A DNA stretch of 64,000 nucleotides from an uncultured Micrococcaceae bacterium (GTDB lineage: Bacteria; Actinomycetota; Actinomycetes; Actinomycetales; Micrococcaceae), in contig CANNAD010000001.1 of the NCBI GenBank assembly GCA_947502645.1, forward strand, positions 930,001 to 994,000, given 5' to 3'. This document shows, piece after piece, positions 53,021-61,581 of the stretch. The notes under the pieces are model-generated. The model searched no databases, was not told where the DNA came from, and was given only the letters and a program-made list of their open reading frames with translations. The translations under genes and the position numbers were made by a program. Every line of letters starts with the position of its first letter. Within the stretch, counting starts at the first letter, position 1.

Positions 53021-53764
53021 GTGAAGTCCGGATGGAAGCTCATGAGCACCCCGCAGAAGATGGTGTTCGTTGTGTTGGTCTTCTGTGCGATGACTGTTCT
53101 GATACTTCCCGAGATTCCGTATGTTCTTCGCATGTGCGGAGCGGCTGCGGTGGGTGCCTGGTTAGTAGTGCGTCCGCGGCGATCGTCTGGTAAGAAGGTG
53201 GTTTCCCCGTATCGAACCAAAGCCAGAGTCAGGACCGCGGACGAGCGAGAACTAGATGTGCGCTCGTGCGCGCGGCATTGGGCTACCCGGATGCTTCAAG
53301 GCGAGTGCGACCGGCGGGAGGCAATCAGGAGGGTCCGCGAGACCGTTCCTGGTTTTCGGTTTCAGCGGTACGAGAGAGATTTCGACGACGCTCTGAACCT
53401 CAGCGAGAAAGACAAGGTAAGTGTTCGTGCCCGGCGCGACGAACTGATTGCCAAAGCCCGTCAGCAGGATGTCTTCAACGCAGTGTTCACCATTCACTTC
53501 TATAATTGCCGCTACTCAGGCCATATGGGCGAGTACGGGCTCGGCCACATCAATATCATCGATGCTCTGGGTGACGTATTTTCCCCGGACCTGATCGCCG
53601 AAGCGGTGAGGCGGGCCGACGCGCTGATCGAGGACGGCCAGCAGTGCGGCTCCAGGGCCCGCGATGTGCCGGAGGACATGGCTGCGCTGGCCGAGGCGCA
53701 TCCCGGATACCATCACGATCACTTGTCCGATGCAATGTTCTGGGGATATCACCTAAATCGCTGA
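53021..53764 (+). CDS. Hypothetical membrane-anchored protein
   Basis: A 247-residue protein with two hydrophobic N-terminal helices (MVFVVLVFCAMTVLILPEI and MCGAAAVGAWLVV), then a soluble helical domain with CARHWATRMLQGE, a Cys-containing FYNCRYSGHMGEYGLG stretch and HPGYHHDHLSDAMFW at the end. Not recognised. TAAACT (53009-53014) is 6 nt before GTG 53021, indicating a leaderless mRNA; ATG 53042 is an alternative. Confidence 0.68.
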   Translation: MKSGWKLMSTPQKMVFVVLVFCAMTVLILPEIPYVLRMCGAAAVGAWLVVRPRRSSGKKVVSPYRTKARVRTADERELDVRSCARHWATRMLQGECDRREAIRRVRETVPGFRFQRYERDFDDALNLSEKDKVSVRARRDELIAKARQQDVFNAVFTIHFYNCRYSGHMGEYGLGHINIIDALGDVFSPDLIAEAVRRADALIEDGQQCGSRARDVPEDMAALAEAHPGYHHDHLSDAMFWGYHLNR

Positions 53765-53784
53765 CCCAGCGCCGGCGGTGAGGG

Positions 53785-54149
53785 CTCCCAGCCGTTTACG
53801 GCGTCGAGCACCCGCCACATCAGTATTCGCCGAGTATCCGGAGACATGCCCTGCTCATGCCCGGGACCTGCTGGGTGTGACCGGAGCGCCCAAGCACTTC
53901 GACGCCGTCGTCATGGGCCGCGCAACGCACTAGCCAGCGCTGGATGCTGGCCTGGCCAGCGCCTACCCACATCTGGATCAGTACGTGGTCACCCATGACC
54001 GGAACCTGCCCGACGACGACCACGTCACCGTGATCGACGAATTCCACCTCAAAGTCAATCCGGTCCTCATCGGATCAGGTACTCCGTTGCTGGCGTCGGC
54101 TCCCGCTCCGACGGATCTGGTGCTGATGTCGACGCGGGAGGTGCGCTGA
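53785..54149 (+). pseudogene. Degenerate copy of the DHFR/RibD-like gene
   Basis: Compared with the intact gene at 55702, this copy lacks the first 35 codons (a 135-bp deletion joins a 39-bp upstream segment, also found at 55634-55672, directly to codon 36), has TAG at 53931 for CAG, and has lost 105 bp between two GATCGACG direct repeats (56016 and 56121 in the intact copy). The remaining sequence is very similar. It cannot make the enzyme. The 39-bp segment is the 3' end of the methyltransferase gene, so the duplicated unit was methyltransferase-DHFR. Confidence 0.88.
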
Positions 54150-54341
54150 GCGGACCGCTAGCAAAGCTGCGAACCTGGACCATGAAACGGCAGTTCAAGG
54201 CTGCGGTGACGGGGATGCCTGCACGCTATGGTGTGACGAGCTCACAATTCATAGGCACTATCAGTGCTCTTCTCGCCGGTGCTGTGGATCGGTGGGGCCG
54301 TTCACCCTAGGCTCAAGGAGTCGACTGGTAGTTTGGATCCA

Positions 54342-54815
54342 ATGATGATGGTGAAGCTGCGGAAAATGAGCCAGGATGAATTCGATGAATGGCGTCCCAG
54401 AGCCGTCGCCGATTATGCCGCTGACCATGTGCGCGCTGGCTCTATGCCCTCGGATCAAGCGGAGGAGTTGGCCGAAAAGCAGTTCAGGGGATTACTCCCG
54501 GATGGCGTGGCTACCCCGGAGCAGCATTTACTGATCCCTGTTCTCGACGGCACCCCCATAGGCTTCTTGTGGTTACAGATCCCATCCTCCGTGGATGCAC
54601 CAGAAGTATTCATATATGACATATCGGTGGATCCATCCATGCGCGGCAGGGGGTTGGGGCGAGCCGTTATGGTTGCGGGTGAGGACTATGCCCGCCAGCG
54701 AGGGGCACAGTCCATCCGGCTGCACGTTTTCGGTGAAAACAGCGTAGCCCGCGGCTTGTATGAGGATCTGGGTTACGACGTGACCAACGTGATGATGGCT
54801 AAAACGCTCGCTTAG
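54342..54815 (+). CDS. GNAT family N-acetyltransferase
   Basis: A 157-residue acetyltransferase: MSQDEFDEWRPRAVADYAADH, FIYDISVDPSMRGRGLGRAVM (acetyl-CoA loop RGRGLG) and LHVFGENSVARGLYEDLGYD. Acceptor unknown. Three tandem ATGs start the gene; TAGTTT 7 nt before the first suggests a leaderless transcript. The 192-nt gap upstream contains nothing recognised beyond a 43-codon ORF. Confidence 0.86.
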   Translation: MMMVKLRKMSQDEFDEWRPRAVADYAADHVRAGSMPSDQAEELAEKQFRGLLPDGVATPEQHLLIPVLDGTPIGFLWLQIPSSVDAPEVFIYDISVDPSMRGRGLGRAVMVAGEDYARQRGAQSIRLHVFGENSVARGLYEDLGYDVTNVMMAKTLA

Positions 54816-54865
54816 AACGCATGTGGAAGTCGATCGCTTGGGCAGCCGCATACGAGAACTTGTCG

Positions 54866-55219
54866 CTACCGCACCATTCTGGCGGAGGCGATCCCGAACG
54901 CACTGGGATCAACCTGTTCTGCGCCGTCGACCTCGTATCCGTTGCGCCGATAGAACGCGACCGCCCTCGGATTGTCCTTCGCGACCCACATCACGAGAGG
55001 TTCCTCATCCGCCGTCGCGTCGAGCAGTGACTGACCTGCGCCACTGCCGTAGTGCGCTGCGAGCAGATAAATGCTGAACAGCTGACGGTCCCGGACCGGC
55101 TTCTCTTCGTCCTGCCCTATGGTTGGACCGACGAAAGCGAAGCCGACGATGTCACCGTCGCTTTCAGCAATCCGGACGGTCCACTCATCGCGGGGATTGC
55201 CGAGAATGTGATTCCACAT
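54866..55219 (-). pseudogene. 5'-truncated GNAT acetyltransferase
   Basis: 117 residues cover the middle and end of a GNAT fold: EWTVRIAESDGDIVGFAFVGPT, LFSIYLLAAHYGSGAGQSLLDA (acetyl-CoA loop YGSGAG) and DNPRAVAFYRRNGYEVDG. About 50 N-terminal residues of the usual domain are missing, and the sequence upstream of the ATG is unrelated, so the gene was probably cut by the rearrangements around 55.2 kb. It might still make a short protein. Confidence 0.6.
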
Positions 55220-55277
55220 CCGGGGAGGAGGCCAAAGTCATTGGCACACCCCAATTCATAAGGGGTAAGCTCGGACG

Positions 55278-55691
55278 ATGGACGGTTTTGACCCCGCAAG
55301 CAGCGTTGGCCCCGACGTTGCCAAACGGTGACGATCAGGTGCGCGGCGATGAAGGCGAAACAGTCGAGTTTCTCGTAGACCGTGCCAAGGGCAGAACCGC
55401 GCTCGAGTTCGCCATTGGCACCGGTCGCATTGCACGCGTAGCCACCGACCGGGTGGTGCTGGACATCAACCGCCACGACCCCGTCACGCAGATTCTTGAT
55501 GAGAACCACGTTTCGCTGTCGGACAACGGCGTGCGGATGGGCCGATCTCCTGCCGCCTCATCTGGTCAAGCGAAATGGACCTCATGGCCAGAATCGCTGG
55601 CTTGAAACTTAGCGATCGCTGGGGCGACTGGGACTCCCAGCCGTTCACGGCGTCGAGCACCCGCCACATCAGCTTGTACGCGCGCTACTGA
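55278..55691 (+). pseudogene. Broken SAM-dependent methyltransferase
   Basis: Pieces of one class I methyltransferase in successive frames: MDGFDPASSVGPDVAKR from ATG 55278, a frameshift, RGDEGETVEFLVDRA and ALEFAIGTGRIA (SAM motif I), an internal deletion of the mid-domain, DINRHDPVTQILDENHVSLS, a second frameshift near 55540, then EMDLMARIAGLKL and WDSQPFTASSTRHISLYA to TGA 55689. The order matches a full-length family member. The last part is duplicated at 53785. Confidence 0.78.
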
Positions 55692-55701
55692 TTGGAGCAT
55701 C

Positions 55702-56283
55702 ATGCGAAAACTCGTGTATTTGGTTGCCGTCACGGCCGACGGCTTCATCGCCGGACCCGACGGCAATTTCGACTTCTTCTCCAACGATCCCGCCACGCTC
55801 GCGGAAGTATTCGCCGAGTATCCGGAGACATGCCCTGCTCATGTGCGGGACCTGCTGGGCGTAACCGGTGCGCCGAGGCATTTCGATGCCGTCGTCCTGG
55901 GGCGTGCAACGCACCAGCCAGCGCTGGATGCCGGCCTATCCAGCGCGTACCCGCATCTGGATCAGTATGTCGTTACCCATGACCGGAACCTGCCCGACGA
56001 CGACCACGTCACCGTGATCGACGGCGATCCGCTGGGTTTCATCCGGAAGCTCAAGCAGCAACCGGGCCTGGATATCTGGCTGTGCGGCGGCGGTAATCTG
56101 GCCGCGCAGCTCCTTCCCGAGATCGACGAATTCCACCTCAAGGTCAATCCGGTCCTCATCGGGTCTGGTATTCCACTGCTGGCGTCGGCTCCCGCTCCGA
56201 CGGATCTGACGCTGCTCTCGACTCGGCTTCTTCCTGGCGGTGTGCAGTTGAATATCTACTCTGGAGGGACCCAACACGGCTGA
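55702..56283 (+). CDS. Dihydrofolate reductase / RibD C-terminal-domain family protein
   Basis: A 193-residue Rossmann-like reductase: KLVYLVAVTADGFIAGPDGNFDFF, VVLGRATHQPALDAG, QYVVTHDRNLPDDDHVTVI and DIWLCGGGNLAAQLLPEIDEFHL (cofactor loop GGGNLA). Probably NADPH-dependent, substrate unknown. GGAG precedes the ATG, 10 nt after the methyltransferase remnant. A decayed paralogue is at 53785. Confidence 0.87.
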   Translation: MRKLVYLVAVTADGFIAGPDGNFDFFSNDPATLAEVFAEYPETCPAHVRDLLGVTGAPRHFDAVVLGRATHQPALDAGLSSAYPHLDQYVVTHDRNLPDDDHVTVIDGDPLGFIRKLKQQPGLDIWLCGGGNLAAQLLPEIDEFHLKVNPVLIGSGIPLLASAPAPTDLTLLSTRLLPGGVQLNIYSGGTQHG

Positions 56284-56303
56284 CGGCCGTTACACTCACA
56301 CCC

Positions 56304-56768
56304 ATGCCGCGGATACTGATTACTGGAATGTCGGGTGCAGGGAAAAGCACCCTCCTTGCAGAACTGGAAGGGCGCGGTCATTTCACGCTCGACACGGATT
56401 ATGACGGCTGGGAACTCCCGGACCGCACGTGGGACGAACCGCGGATGGACGCGCTGTTGGCCGGGCATGCCGACGTCGTCGTGTCCGGAACCGTCGAAAA
56501 CCAGGGACGCTTCTATGACAGGTTCGACGACGTCGTCCTGTTGAGCGCCCCACTGCCGGTTTTGCTTGAGCGGGTCAGCAACCGCACCGACAACCCGTAC
56601 GGAAAGTCGGCCGAACAGAGGGCGGAAATCGCCAAGTATGTGGAGACCGTTGAACCGTTGCTTCGACGTGGTGCGAGTGTTGAACTCGACGGACGGTTGC
56701 CTGTGGCCGAACTCGCGGACGCTGTTGAAGGTCTCGCTGGCGCTCCGACTGGCAGGACCGCGACGTGA
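56304..56768 (+). CDS. P-loop kinase-like ATPase (AAA_18/shikimate-kinase-like)
   Basis: A 154-residue small kinase: ILITGMSGAGKSTLLAELEGRGH (Walker A), LDTDYDGW, VVVSGTVENQGRFYDRFDDVVLLSAP, and LLERVSNRTDNPYGKSAEQR lid. Likely phosphorylates a small metabolite. TACACT 7 nt before the ATG suggests a leaderless mRNA. The truncated Nudix ORF overlaps its end by 4 nt. Confidence 0.83.
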   Translation: MPRILITGMSGAGKSTLLAELEGRGHFTLDTDYDGWELPDRTWDEPRMDALLAGHADVVVSGTVENQGRFYDRFDDVVLLSAPLPVLLERVSNRTDNPYGKSAEQRAEIAKYVETVEPLLRRGASVELDGRLPVAELADAVEGLAGAPTGRTAT

Positions 56769-56947
56769 CGGTGGAACTCATCCGTGTTGCGGCGGGCATT
56801 ATTCTTCGGGGGGACAGCTTGCTGTTGGTGCAGCAGGAAATGGGCGGCGTCGGCCGGTGGAGTTTGCCAGGAGGCGTAGTCGAGGACGGCGAGTCGGATG
56901 CCTACCTCAGCAGGGACTGGTCCAACGTTAGCTATACGTCGCCGTGA
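56765..56947 (+). pseudogene. Truncated Nudix hydrolase
   Basis: GTG at 56765 is coupled to the kinase stop. The first 43 residues are a clear Nudix N-terminus (RVAAGIILRGDSLLLVQQEMG, WSLPGGVVEDGES), but the frame then diverges into YLSRDWSNVSYTS and stops after 60 residues. The REVxEExGU part of the Nudix box and everything beyond are missing. Confidence 0.75.
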
Positions 56948-57049
56948 CCAACGGCGCTAGATGAAATGGCTCAACGGAATCCTCCGGTGTCGAGGAGCGC
57001 GCGGGTGATTTAAGTGGCCAGGTTTTCGGAATCGGACTGAAGCGGTTGG

Positions 57050-57529
57050 TCATTGACGTGAGTTGACCGCGCGTCGGGAGAGCACGATGGTCAGGATGAC
57101 ACCAGCCATGAGTAGGAGGAAGCCGGCGAGATTCCAGACGATGTCGTACGGCAGAATGTCCACTCCGTAGCGGATTTGGTGTAGCTGGAGGAGTTTGTGG
57201 TCGATGATCCCGTCCCACAGTTGAAACAAGCCAAGACCGACAAGGAAACCAGCCCATCCCGCACCCGCCCGGAATGTGTTCCTACGCCGCGCGTCGAGCA
57301 TGAGAAAGAATCCGGCGACGAAGAAGAACAGTTCCGCGGCGTGCAGCAGGCCGTCCGACATCAGCGCGATGTCAGGCGTGGCGTTGTCATAGAAATGATG
57401 CCAGGCAAGAATCTGATGAAACACGATCTCGTCGACTGCCGCCATCGTCCCTATCCCGAGTAGAAACGCCGCCCAATAGGATCTGTTTCGGAACGCGGAC
57501 TTGCGTGCTCTCGGTTCAGTGCTGGTCAC
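57050..57529 (-). CDS. DUF2243 membrane protein
   Basis: A 159-residue protein with four helices: SYWAAFLLGIGTMAAVDEIVFHQILAWHH (conserved His motif), DGLLHAAELFFFVAGFFLML, AGFLVGLGLFQLWDGIIDHKLLQLH and a last hydrophobic segment. The FHQ, HAAE and DHKLLQLHQIR elements match DUF2243. GTG 57529 has GAAGGGAAA upstream, 13 nt after ctaG, so one operon. Confidence 0.9.
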   Translation of the reverse strand: MTSTEPRARKSAFRNRSYWAAFLLGIGTMAAVDEIVFHQILAWHHFYDNATPDIALMSDGLLHAAELFFFVAGFFLMLDARRRNTFRAGAGWAGFLVGLGLFQLWDGIIDHKLLQLHQIRYGVDILPYDIVWNLAGFLLLMAGVILTIVLSRRAVNSRQ

Positions 57530-57542
57530 GGTGGGTTTCCCT

Positions 57543-58400
57543 TCACGAAAGCTGATCGGAACTCTTTGATGGACCTGAATGTGAAACCGCCCGGTCGGGT
57601 GACAAGGGTGCAGGTGCGGCTGGAAGGCGGCGTCCCTCCGCCCGGTACCAATGGCTCCACAGCAGCACAATCAAGGCAAAATCGACCACGTCGCCCCCAT
57701 AGAACATGAGCTGCGCCCCAGCATGTGCATCCTCCACGCTCACGCCAGGTAGCGGGTACGCGTAGAGTAATTTCGCCAGAATGCCGTGCGCAGCTAGCGA
57801 GAGCACCAGCACACTGGAGCGCATCACGAAACCGGACCGGTGCGGGGACGGGTCCACCGGTATCAGCGCAAAGGTGTAAAGATATCCGGCGAACAGGAAG
57901 TGCGCCATCACCAGCAGGTGCACAACCATCGACTGCTGCATGAGCTGATGCAATGGGGTGAGGTACACCAGCCACATGCCGCCCACGTTCAGTACGGCAG
58001 CCACAATCGGGTTGGTCAGCGCGCGCGCGAGCGGGCTTCGAAGTATCCAGCTGAGTCGACGTGCCCGGCTCACGTTGAGCGATCGCAATGCCAGCGTCAT
58101 GGGAGCGCCCAATACGAGGAAGAGTGGCGCCACCATCCCCACCAGCAGATGGGCGGCCATGTGAGCGGTGAAGCTGCCGTGTGCTGCCGCGGCGAGGGGG
58201 CCGACGAACCCAGCCGCACCCACGGCCAAACCAAGAACCCAGAAACCGGACCGATACCATCGCCATGGCCGACCCCGATGGGCTTCCCTACCGGCCGCTC
58301 CCAGGTAGACAATCGCGGCAATCACGAACGGCACAAGGAGTATCCAGTCCAGTTCCAGAGCGCCTAAACCGCCTGCGCCATGAACGTGTTTGTCCACCAT
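57543..58400 (-). CDS. ctaG: Cytochrome c oxidase assembly factor CtaG (caa3 type)
   Basis: A 285-residue membrane protein with seven helices: HMAAHLLVGMVAPLFLVLGAP, MWLVYLTPLHQLMQQSMVVHLLVMAHFLFAGYLY, HGILAKLLYAY, and DAHAGAQLMFYGGDVVDFALIVLLW. The paired His in the helices are typical of this copper-related family. ATG 58400. The pairing with DUF2243 is common in actinobacteria. Confidence 0.91.
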   Translation of the reverse strand: MVDKHVHGAGGLGALELDWILLVPFVIAAIVYLGAAGREAHRGRPWRWYRSGFWVLGLAVGAAGFVGPLAAAAHGSFTAHMAAHLLVGMVAPLFLVLGAPMTLALRSLNVSRARRLSWILRSPLARALTNPIVAAVLNVGGMWLVYLTPLHQLMQQSMVVHLLVMAHFLFAGYLYTFALIPVDPSPHRSGFVMRSSVLVLSLAAHGILAKLLYAYPLPGVSVEDAHAGAQLMFYGGDVVDFALIVLLWSHWYRAEGRRLPAAPAPLSPDRAVSHSGPSKSSDQLS

Positions 58401-58499
58401 TCAGGCCGGGGTCCCTTCCGCGATGCACCAATTTCCCTCCACGCTAGCCGCAACAACGGGGACGCGGAAGACGTATGCGTGGATCACTATGCTCGTTAC

Positions 58500-58745
58500 A
58501 TGAAGGACTTCGAGCTTTCCGTTGACAGCGAGCAGTTCCGTGTCTCAGAGAGGCTGCAACCCAACGGGGTGATGAGCTACGACTTCACTTGGCTTAACGG
58601 CCCCAACGATGGGAATTGTGGCTTCACTGTGGCCGTCTTTGCCGCCGGGTCAGCAGCCACCAGGTCCGACGTCGTCGTCCGAATGTCTCTTGATCGCCTC
58701 ACTGATGAGGCGAGAGGGTTCGTCGAAGCGTTTTATGAACGGTGA
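58500..58745 (+). CDS. Small hypothetical protein
   Basis: An 81-residue soluble protein (DFELSVDSEQFRVSERLQPN, SYDFTWLNGPNDGNCGFTV) ending RGFVEAFYER. Function unknown; I recall similar small proteins in Arthrobacter. ATG 58500 is preferred over ATG 58380 (which overlaps ctaG) because TATGCT lies exactly 6 nt upstream, a leaderless signature. Confidence 0.66.
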   Translation: MKDFELSVDSEQFRVSERLQPNGVMSYDFTWLNGPNDGNCGFTVAVFAAGSAATRSDVVVRMSLDRLTDEARGFVEAFYER

Positions 58746-58829
58746 ATTGGCGGTGTCGATTACTCGATGGCTACCGCTAGTATGCAGGATCTGGGGGAGC
58801 CGAACTTTCCGCCAAGGTACGATCGTCCC

Positions 58830-59012
58830 ATGAACATCCGACCCATCCTTCGACCCTTGTTCTTACTCTCGATTGTCCTTCTCCTGGCTGGAGCGGTGAC
58901 GGTTTCCATCACAAACCTGGGCCTACTGGGCTGGGCGCTACTGGTCATTGGGTTAGTCACGAATGTGATCGCAGCTGGTCGCACCGTGACCGAGGGATCT
59001 GCTCAGCGTTAA
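58830..59012 (+). CDS. Small two-helix membrane protein
   Basis: A 60-residue protein, almost wholly hydrophobic: FLLSIVLLLAGAVTVSITNL and LLGWALLVIGLVTNVIAAG. Not recognised. TACGAT (58818-58823) is 6 nt before ATG 58830; the longer in-frame start at 58767 lacks support. Confidence 0.65.
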   Translation: MNIRPILRPLFLLSIVLLLAGAVTVSITNLGLLGWALLVIGLVTNVIAAGRTVTEGSAQR

Positions 59013-59112
59013 TGTCTGGCCATGCATACATGGCCGTCAGTTATCGATTCGTCGTCCTGGTCTTCCTGTGAACGCAAGAACTACGCCGGTGATGAGGGAC
59101 GGCTATCGGTCC

Positions 59113-59313
59113 TTAGTCATCCGAGGTGATGGAGAACGCTTTCACAAAGCTGCCTGTCGCTCCGGCCAGGAAAATATACGCAGATAGCAGGATGCCCCTG
59201 TAGGCCCAGGAATCGCCGAGATGTGCCGCCAACTGAGTGCGACCTCCGAAGATTGCGACGGCAAATGCTATGCACAGCCCGGCTACGATAAACCAGCCGA
59301 CGCGCGTCTTCAC
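59113..59313 (-). CDS. Small two-helix membrane protein
   Basis: A 66-residue protein with two hydrophobic helices (WFIVAGLCIAFAVAIF and GILLSAYIFLAGATG). GTG start with GGAGG 9 nt upstream. Not recognised; monocistronic by its flanks. Confidence 0.6.
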   Translation of the reverse strand: MKTRVGWFIVAGLCIAFAVAIFGGRTQLAAHLGDSWAYRGILLSAYIFLAGATGSFVKAFSITSDD

Positions 59314-59635
59314 CAGCTCAACCTCCTAGTATTCTCCGGCCTCACAAGTTTTACACGGAATGGAATGGATTCGCGCAGCCGCTGGTCGGTGGCCGGTCCT
59401 TCATCGACGCAACTGACCGGAGGCGCGCGCCTCCCTACTGTGTATGGATGCGGCCCTCCGTCGGGAGTGTACGAGGTGCACATCGCGTGCGGGCGACGGC
59501 GATCGTGAACGCGCGTGCAACGTCAGGCGTCCGCAAAAGGCCTCCTATCTGTTTACATGCACACGCTATCTGTATGCACGTGGGAAGCTAATCGCGGGGA
59601 CGGCGAATCCGGCTAGGAACAGGGCGGTAGGCATT
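59314..59635. other. 322-nt gap without recognised genes
   Basis: No gene is supported here. It must carry the promoter for the minus-strand small membrane protein and for the MDMPI-type gene. I saw no strong hairpin or operator. Confidence 0.4.
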
Positions 59636-60274
59636 ATGGCAAAGTCACGGGACGTTCACCTATGGACGCTCGCCCATGCCGAGCGGGCCGCGCTCGCGGA
59701 GGACCTTGCGGGACTGACTACGGACCAGTGGAGGCACACGACCCTGTGCGGAGATTGGGAGGTGGAGGACGTCGTCGCCCACCTCACAGCTGCAGCGAGC
59801 CTGAACCAGTGGCAATGGATGCGCAGCATTGTTGGCGCGCGCTTCCGTCCGGACGTGCACAATCAGCGCAGGCTGCAAGAGCATCGCGGTAGCGACCCAG
59901 GGGAAACCCTTGATCGTTTCCGGGCGGTCATCAACAGCACTGTCGCGCCGTCGTCGCACACCCCCGCGTATCTGGGGGAGGTGTTGGTGCACGCTCAAGA
60001 CATCCGCAGTCCACTGGGACTCGCGCGGACGCCGAGCGTCGAGGCGCTAACGCCGGTCGCCGAATTCTATGCGAGCCGGAACTTCACGGTCGCCAGCCGA
60101 ACCCTTGCCGCGGGCCTGCAACTGGAGGCCGACGACGGACCGTTCGCAACGGGCTCAGGGCACCTTGTGACGGGTTCAACTCTTGCGCTGGTGATGGTCA
60201 TGGCTGGCCGTGTTCCCTACCTGAAGGATCTCACTGGACCCGGCGTGCAAACCCTTCGGTTGCGTCTGGAGTGA
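59636..60274 (+). CDS. Mycothiol-dependent maleylpyruvate isomerase-family protein
   Basis: A 212-residue DinB/MDMPI-fold protein: LTTDQWRHTTLCGDWEVEDVVAHLTAAASL (metal-binding His), PAYLGEVLVHAQDIRSPLG (second metal ligand region) and a C-terminal SCP-like part LEADDGPFATGSGHLVTGSTLALVMVM. Probably a mycothiol S-transferase or similar. ATG 59636 is chosen as the first codon with family sequence. Its end overlaps the convergent DUF2809 gene by 44 nt. Confidence 0.85.
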   Translation: MAKSRDVHLWTLAHAERAALAEDLAGLTTDQWRHTTLCGDWEVEDVVAHLTAAASLNQWQWMRSIVGARFRPDVHNQRRLQEHRGSDPGETLDRFRAVINSTVAPSSHTPAYLGEVLVHAQDIRSPLGLARTPSVEALTPVAEFYASRNFTVASRTLAAGLQLEADDGPFATGSGHLVTGSTLALVMVMAGRVPYLKDLTGPGVQTLRLRLE

Positions 60275-60638
60275 GCCTCCGGCCGATCGAATCGATGACA
60301 AATGCGAGGGCGATTCCGCCGGCATAGGCAATCAAATCTATGGCACCAAAAGTGGTTCCGAATATCAGGGCAAGTGGCGCCCAAACTAGCCTGAGTTCAG
60401 TCGGGATTCCGGTGAGTTGAAACAACTCGACGGCCACGCATGTTACGAGCGCGACGACGGCGATCACCGCTTTCGATTTTCGGGGAACCAGGAAGGCGAT
60501 AGCCAGATAAACCAGAACGGCATACAGCCCATCGCCGACCGGATCAGCCCACGCACCGTCACTGAAAGCGCGAATGGACAGGCCGAGGGCAACCGTTATC
60601 AACGCCAGGATGAGCAGAGCTCTACGCCGCTTCGACAT
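60231..60638 (-). CDS. DUF2809 membrane protein
   Basis: A 135-residue protein with three to four helices: ALLILALITVALGLSIRAF, GDGLYAVLVYLAIAFLVPRKS, AVVALVTCVAVELFQLTGIP, and FGTTFGAIDLIAYAGGIALAFVI, matching DUF2809. ATG 60638 with a GGGG ribosome site. It overlaps the EamA gene end by 17 nt, so co-transcribed. Confidence 0.82.
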   Translation of the reverse strand: MSKRRRALLILALITVALGLSIRAFSDGAWADPVGDGLYAVLVYLAIAFLVPRKSKAVIAVVALVTCVAVELFQLTGIPTELRLVWAPLALIFGTTFGAIDLIAYAGGIALAFVIDSIGRRLTPDATEGFARRVQ

Positions 60639-61569
60639 GGTCCCCATTCTCTGCCCGAGTGTCCCCTTCAATTATGTGCACGCCAAGACTATGTGGTGCG
60701 GTCGCTCTCGACGGTTTCCTGCTGGGCGCGATCTGGCCGGCGGCGATCGCTGTCAAGGCCAGGGCGAATCCGACCATCTGGGCTGCACCGAGGGTCTGGC
60801 CCAGCAGGAGTGCTCCCAGGGCTGCTGCGGCCAGTGGTGAGAGCAGTCCGAGGACGGCGACCGAGGCAACCGGGAGGCGAGCGATGCCACTGAACCAGAG
60901 CGTGTAAGTGACCAGCCCACCGATGAGACCCAGCCAGAGGTAACCGGTCACCGCTGTGTTGTCGATGCTCGTGGGTACGCCCTCGAACAGTAGCGTGATC
61001 GGCAGGAGGAACAAGCCGCCGGCTGTCAGCTGCCAACCGGCCAGGCCCATCGCGGGCACCCCGGCGGGTCGGCCCCACTTCTTGGTGAGAGTGACGCCGA
61101 ATCCCATGGAAACCGTACCTAGCAGACCGGCGGCCACGCCGACCGCGTCCAGTGTCGCAGTGGAGCGCAACACGACCAGGGCAACGCCGATGATCCCGAC
61201 AACACCCCAGGACAGGCGCCACGCGGAGAGGGGCTCGCGCAGGATGATCACGACGAGAATCGCGACGATCAGCGGTTGCGCCGCCCCGAGAGTCGCAGCA
61301 ATACCGCCGGGCAGGTGATAGGCGGCAACGAACAGCAGTGGAAAGAAGGCGCCAATGTTCAGCACGCCGAGCACCGCAGATCTCCACCACCAGGCACCCA
61401 TCGGCAGCGCTCGGGTCAGCGCAATCGCAAGCAAGCCCGCTGGTAGTGCGCGCACCAGCGAAGCGAAGAGGGGATGCCCTGGCGGCAGCATCTCAGTCGT
61501 CGCCATGTACGTAGTCCCCCACACTGCCGGTGCGATAGCGGTGAGCAACGTGACCCGTAATGTACCCAT
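60622..61569 (-). CDS. EamA family drug/metabolite exporter
   Basis: A 315-residue ten-helix transporter with two EamA repeats: ALPAGLLAIALTRALP, IAATLGAAQPLIVAILVVIILREPLSAWRLSW in the first, and LAGWQLTAGGLFLLPI plus VAVLGLLSPLAAAALGALLLGQTL in the second. GAGGAG precedes ATG 61569. It faces a MarR regulator across a 15-bp inverted repeat, so it is probably an exporter induced by a small molecule. Confidence 0.9.
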   Translation of the reverse strand: MGTLRVTLLTAIAPAVWGTTYMATTEMLPPGHPLFASLVRALPAGLLAIALTRALPMGAWWWRSAVLGVLNIGAFFPLLFVAAYHLPGGIAATLGAAQPLIVAILVVIILREPLSAWRLSWGVVGIIGVALVVLRSTATLDAVGVAAGLLGTVSMGFGVTLTKKWGRPAGVPAMGLAGWQLTAGGLFLLPITLLFEGVPTSIDNTAVTGYLWLGLIGGLVTYTLWFSGIARLPVASVAVLGLLSPLAAAALGALLLGQTLGAAQMVGFALALTAIAAGQIAPSRKPSRATAPHSLGVHIIEGDTRAENGDHVEAA

Positions 61570-61581
61570 GACCAACTCCTC

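Noticed and set aside
54181-54312. 43-codon ORF between the DHFR relic and the GNAT gene
   Set aside because: No ribosome site, no recognisable motif, and it lies in a region rich in gene debris.
57526-58266. 246-residue reading frame on the minus strand
   Set aside because: It is a shadow of ctaG in another frame: Arg/Pro-rich, no family features, and it lies wholly across the CtaG and DUF2243 start region.
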